From Roseivirga sp. UBA6061 (lineage in GTDB: Bacteria > Bacteroidota > Bacteroidia > Cytophagales > Cyclobacteriaceae), in contig DIYF01000085.1 of the NCBI GenBank assembly GCA_002427745.1, positions 57,734 through 121,733 of the forward strand: DNA of 64,000 nt, written 5' to 3'. Position numbers and translations under genes: made by a program. This document shows, in pieces, positions 60,916-64,000 of the stretch; within the stretch, counting starts at the first letter, position 1; each line of letters opens with the position of its first letter. A model generated the notes under the pieces. It searched no databases. It was not told where the DNA came from and saw only the letters and a list, made by a program, of their open reading frames with translations.

Positions 60916-63327
60916 TTATTCGTCTTTGATCAAATCGACCGGATTGATAAATGCAGCTTTGATAGTGTGACCACTGACCACCAGCAAGGACATAAAAAGT
61001 CCCAGAACGGCAGTAATCGCAAAGTATGACCAGCTTATAACGACCTGATCGGTAAAGTTTTTCAGCCATTCATATGTCAGCCAGTTGGTAATAGGAATGG
61101 AAATGAGCGTGGCCGCGAGAATGATCAGGAAAACCCGGTGATTGACCAGAATCATGATTTGTCTGACCGTGGCACCGAGAATCTTTCTAATGCCTATTTC
61201 CTTCATTCTGTTATGAGTAATGATGCCGTTGAGGGCAAATAATCCCAGGCAGGATATCACTACACCCAGGAGTGCTATTAAGCTAATGAGGTTGGCTGCG
61301 ATTCTGTATGATTCATAGTTTTCTGCGAGTACTTCGTCTACAAACTTGTACTCAAAATGCCTGTTGGGAAAGCTCTGGGCCCAAATCTCTTCCAGGCGTT
61401 CCATGCCAGCTAACAGTTGCCCTTCTTTGATTTTCACAAAGGTCTGGGAGAGTCTGAAATCCTGACTGTTGGGGTTGATAAAGTAATAGTCTCCTTCATT
61501 CGATGTGAATGGTGTTAGTCTGGTGTTTTCAATGATTCCGACTATCTTCTGGTTAAAACCAATAGTAGTTGTTGAGAGATTCTCCCGGCCTATGAGGTCT
61601 GCCAGGGCCCCGTTGACCACCGCTGCTGCCCCTTTGCCATAATCCTCTTTCAGCCAGTTGACTTTCAGATCTAGCACATCAAAAAGTTCCTGCTCAGCAT
61701 CCAGTTGCATCATATTGATGGTCTCGCCTTTTAATCTTAAGAGAAAGCCCATTTTACCATGACCAAAGAGCCAGGCTCCTCCTCTTCCTACGTGCTCAAA
61801 TTCAGGGCTTGCTTTGACAGCCTGCAGGAATGACTGATCATTGGCGTTGAGGTAAACAACCTGCTCCTGATCAAAGCCCAGGCTCTTGTTCAAAACATAA
61901 TTCATCTGGCGATTCATGATGAGCCCTGAAGAGATGAAAACAAAACACAACACAAACTGTATGGCTACCAGCCAGTTGACAAAGCGGGTATTGATCCTGA
62001 AGGTCCGGTTTCCTTTGAGGCTGTTGGCCAGTTTGAAGCGTGTAATTACCTGGGACGGATAAAGGCTTACAGGAAGACTGAGTACCAGCAGTAAGACTCC
62101 GGTAGCTACGGCTGCTTTTAAAAGGTACGGTACCGAATAGATAAGCTCTGCTCCTGTCTTCTTTTCGATAAAGGGTAAACCAAGCTGAAGCAGGCAAACC
62201 GCCATCATAAGGCTGACCAGAATAATCAGGCTGTTTTCGATCCAGAACTGGGCCAATACGTGTTTTTTACCTGCCCCCGTGACTCTTCTGACGCTGATCT
62301 CTGTAACGCGCCCGGAAAGAGTCGCCATAGTGATAAGGAAATAGTTGACACCGCTCAGAATCAGCAAAACAATCGCAAACAGGCCTACCAGGGCGATGTG
62401 TTGTGCATTGGCTTTATTCGGCCAGGAGAGCAAAGGTTCCAGGTGAATATCTCTGATATTTACCAGATTGATTTCTATAAATGGACTGTCAGGACTAAGT
62501 TCGGGATAGAATCTTCGCTGAGAGTCGAGGTGTTCGGCAAACTCCGTGGCAAAGTGTATTTGTGCCTTCTCTTCCAGGCTCTCTATGTTAACATTCCGGG
62601 GCACTTTGATGTAATACCTGAAATGACTGTTTGCCTGAATTTCATAGTGGCTTTTGGTAATGTTAGGGTTAGCCTCCAGGTTACTGAGTATGTCGAATTT
62701 CACACTGGATTTTTCCGGAAACCGAACTACCGCTCCTACTCTGAAATCTTTATGTTCCTCCCTGAAAAACAGGGTAATAGTCTGACCAACAGCAGATGCT
62801 GCTCCAAAGAATTTCAAAGCCATAGCTTCAGAAATGACAAGACTCTTAGGGTCGGCCTGGGCCTGAACCACATCACCACTCACCACCTCATGGGCAAAGA
62901 AATCAAAGAAATTTTCTTCTGCTGACACCAGTGCTTCACTGAATATCCTGTCTCCTACTTTCACATCCGTTTTTGACCGGTGACTCATATCAAAAATCAG
63001 CACTGATTCAGCAAATTCAGGCAGGTTCTTTCTGAAATCAGTAGCATGGACATAGGATATTGACCCATCTCGCCCGACAGCTTTTTCGGAAAAATCGAAC
63101 AGGTTGTATTCGGTAGGTACATCATCCTGAGAGAAGATATCCCTGCTGACTAAATACAGTCTGTCAGCATCGGGGTGCTCCCGGTCCCACCTCAAAGCTC
63201 CATCTACATACAGGAACATAAGCAGGCAAAAGGTAAAGCTTATCACCAGCCCGGCTATTACGACAGACGCATTGAGCTTTCTCCTGGAGATATTACGTAG
63301 GGCAGTTTTGAGATAGTTTTTGAGCAT
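60916..63327 (-). CDS. FtsX/MacB-like ABC permease, array member 8 (divergent)
   Basis: 803 residues, doubled plan but the most divergent. Helix 1 LNASVVIAGLVISFTFCLLMF, periplasmic start GALRWDREHPDADRLYLV without the usual FExSxD; FtsX part from VGLFAIVLLILSGVNYFLIT with contact loop VTEISVRRVTGAGKKHVL; unit 2 from FVNWLVAIQFVLCFVFISSG, final part LISLIALLGVVISCLGLFAL and MKEIGIRKILGATVRQIM. Ends NPVDLIKDE. The RRxxGAGK loop is shared with member 4. Twelve-base spacers to both neighbours. Confidence 0.91.
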   Translation of the reverse strand: MLKNYLKTALRNISRRKLNASVVIAGLVISFTFCLLMFLYVDGALRWDREHPDADRLYLVSRDIFSQDDVPTEYNLFDFSEKAVGRDGSISYVHATDFRKNLPEFAESVLIFDMSHRSKTDVKVGDRIFSEALVSAEENFFDFFAHEVVSGDVVQAQADPKSLVISEAMALKFFGAASAVGQTITLFFREEHKDFRVGAVVRFPEKSSVKFDILSNLEANPNITKSHYEIQANSHFRYYIKVPRNVNIESLEEKAQIHFATEFAEHLDSQRRFYPELSPDSPFIEINLVNIRDIHLEPLLSWPNKANAQHIALVGLFAIVLLILSGVNYFLITMATLSGRVTEISVRRVTGAGKKHVLAQFWIENSLIILVSLMMAVCLLQLGLPFIEKKTGAELIYSVPYLLKAAVATGVLLLVLSLPVSLYPSQVITRFKLANSLKGNRTFRINTRFVNWLVAIQFVLCFVFISSGLIMNRQMNYVLNKSLGFDQEQVVYLNANDQSFLQAVKASPEFEHVGRGGAWLFGHGKMGFLLRLKGETINMMQLDAEQELFDVLDLKVNWLKEDYGKGAAAVVNGALADLIGRENLSTTTIGFNQKIVGIIENTRLTPFTSNEGDYYFINPNSQDFRLSQTFVKIKEGQLLAGMERLEEIWAQSFPNRHFEYKFVDEVLAENYESYRIAANLISLIALLGVVISCLGLFALNGIITHNRMKEIGIRKILGATVRQIMILVNHRVFLIILAATLISIPITNWLTYEWLKNFTDQVVISWSYFAITAVLGLFMSLLVVSGHTIKAAFINPVDLIKDE

Positions 63328-63339
63328 GACCTTGATGTT

Positions 63340-64000
63340 TTATTCGTATCGGAGTGAATGAACAGGATTTTTCTTGGCTGACCTTAGTACATGATAGCCT
63401 ACCGTGATTAAGGCAATAATGAGGACAGTGATGACGGGCGGTATGAATAACCACAGGCCCAGCCCGATTCTGGTAGCATAATCCAGCAGCCAGGCTCTTG
63501 CCCCCATAAAAACCAGAGGCATTGCTATCAGGGCTGCCAGCCCAACGAGGTAGAGAATATCTTTACTCAGCATGGTGGTAATGTTCCAGAAAGAAGCTCC
63601 CAGCACTTTTCTGATTCCTACCTCCTTGGCTCTTTGGAGCATGTTGTATCCCGTCAGGCCAAACAAGCCCGAAGAGGCGAGTACAATGGCCAGTAACGCG
63701 AAGAAGTTAAACACCCGGGCAAACCTCTCTTCTGATTGGTATTGACGGTTGAAGCCGTCATCAATGAAACTGAATTCAAACAGGTTTCCGGGGAAATACT
63801 CCTCATAGGTGTCCTGAACAAAGGCAATACTCTTACGGATATGCTGCCCTCTTAACCTGATGCTGTAATGATCTCTTGGCGGATCATAAAAGGGTACAAA
63901 AACGATAGGTTCTATAGGTTCCTTAAGCGATCTGAAATGGAAATCATCGGTGACCCCAACCACATACCAGTCACGGCCCCAGAAGTTCAATCTCTTATTA
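63340..64000 (-). CDS. FtsX/MacB-like ABC permease, array member 9 (5' part outside window)
   Basis: The frame is open to the right edge of the window, so only the C-terminal 219 or so residues are seen (the TTG at 63990 is internal). Visible: end of the second periplasmic domain (NFWGRDWYVVGVTDDFHFRS; YSIRLRGQHIRKSIAFVQ; FIDDGFNRQYQSEERFARVF), helix FFALLAIVLASSGLFGLTGY, contact loop AKEVGIRKVLGASFWNI, two final helices and the end NPVHSLRYE. It shows that the array continues beyond the window; the number of further members and any ATPase gene cannot be seen. Confidence 0.9.
   Translation of the reverse strand, partial: NKRLNFWGRDWYVVGVTDDFHFRSLKEPIEPIVFVPFYDPPRDHYSIRLRGQHIRKSIAFVQDTYEEYFPGNLFEFSFIDDGFNRQYQSEERFARVFNFFALLAIVLASSGLFGLTGYNMLQRAKEVGIRKVLGASFWNITTMLSKDILYLVGLAALIAMPLVFMGARAWLLDYATRIGLGLWLFIPPVITVLIIALITVGYHVLRSAKKNPVHSLRYE

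Noticed and set aside
62260..62925. Open frame of 221 codons opposite permease member 8
   Set aside because: Shadow of the permease gene; similar shadows occur opposite several other permeases.
44844..64000. Array of orphan permeases working without any ATPase
   Set aside because: The array runs off the window edge and its ATPase-contact loops are conserved, so absence of an ATPase here proves nothing.
1..64000. tRNA or rRNA genes, prophage or integron
   Set aside because: I looked in all gaps for TPsiC-arm-like sequences, integrase or transposase motifs and found none; gaps are mostly short.

Overview
The window looks like part of a chromosome from a Cytophagales-type Bacteroidota (a Fulvivirga/Roseivirga-like marine lineage would fit, but the genus cannot be fixed from sequence alone). 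Pointers are two giant secreted proteins ending in the type IX secretion (gliding-motility, CHU_C-type) C-terminal domain, many short lipoprotein signals with a Bacteroidota-style lipobox, DUF3127, DUF3667, DUF2853 and DUF5700-type proteins, AT-rich leaders without strong Shine-Dalgarno sites, and a very long run of FtsX/MacB-like permeases of about 800 residues. I saw no rRNA, tRNA, phage, insertion sequence or CRISPR array.

Layout. 1-5 kb: the end of a bestrophin-type channel gene, a lipoprotein, a small reverse-strand protein, then a tightly overlapping operon of a MarR regulator, a PLP-dependent amino-acid decarboxylase and a GNAT acetyltransferase, and a lipoprotein made of two TonB-plug-like half repeats. 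5-11.5 kb (reverse): two paralogous T9SS surface proteins (IgGFc-binding-like region, PKD, SprB-type repeats, T9SS signal). 11.7-25 kb: a mixed housekeeping and accessory block: DUF3127 protein with an SSB-like acidic tail, L-2-hydroxyglutarate oxidase, two serine hydrolases, TlpA-like thioredoxin, DUF3667, a yeast-type cytosine deaminase, a GH16-like protein with an altered catalytic motif, a Crp/Fnr regulator beside a hexameric tyrosine-coordinated haem protein, and a phosphatase overlapping a membrane LAS-type peptidase. 25-34 kb: Tex, a small XRE regulator, arylsulfate sulfotransferase, a PPOX flavoprotein, an anchored intradiol dioxygenase and an M16 peptidase.

34-35.5 kb is nearly gene-free and holds three copies of a hairpin-rich intergenic repeat around a small DUF1330 protein, followed by a pair of 18-bp direct repeats exactly 42 bp apart. 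35.5-44.7 kb holds a WD40 protein, two zinc peptidases (DUF5700-like, M61), a TetR plus molybdopterin oxidoreductase operon and a GH20 hexosaminidase.

44.8-64 kb is the most striking part: nine consecutive FtsX-like ABC permease genes on the reverse strand, most separated by 1 to 32 bases, running off the right edge and closed at the left by a perfect 16-bp terminator-like hairpin. Seven complete members have a duplicated eight-helix plan; one (57165-58457) is a 430-residue single-unit form that looks like an in-frame fusion of the first and last parts of a long one. No ATPase, membrane-fusion protein or regulator lies inside the visible part, so the array either uses an ATPase encoded outside the window or in trans. 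This array is my main candidate for an under-described system.
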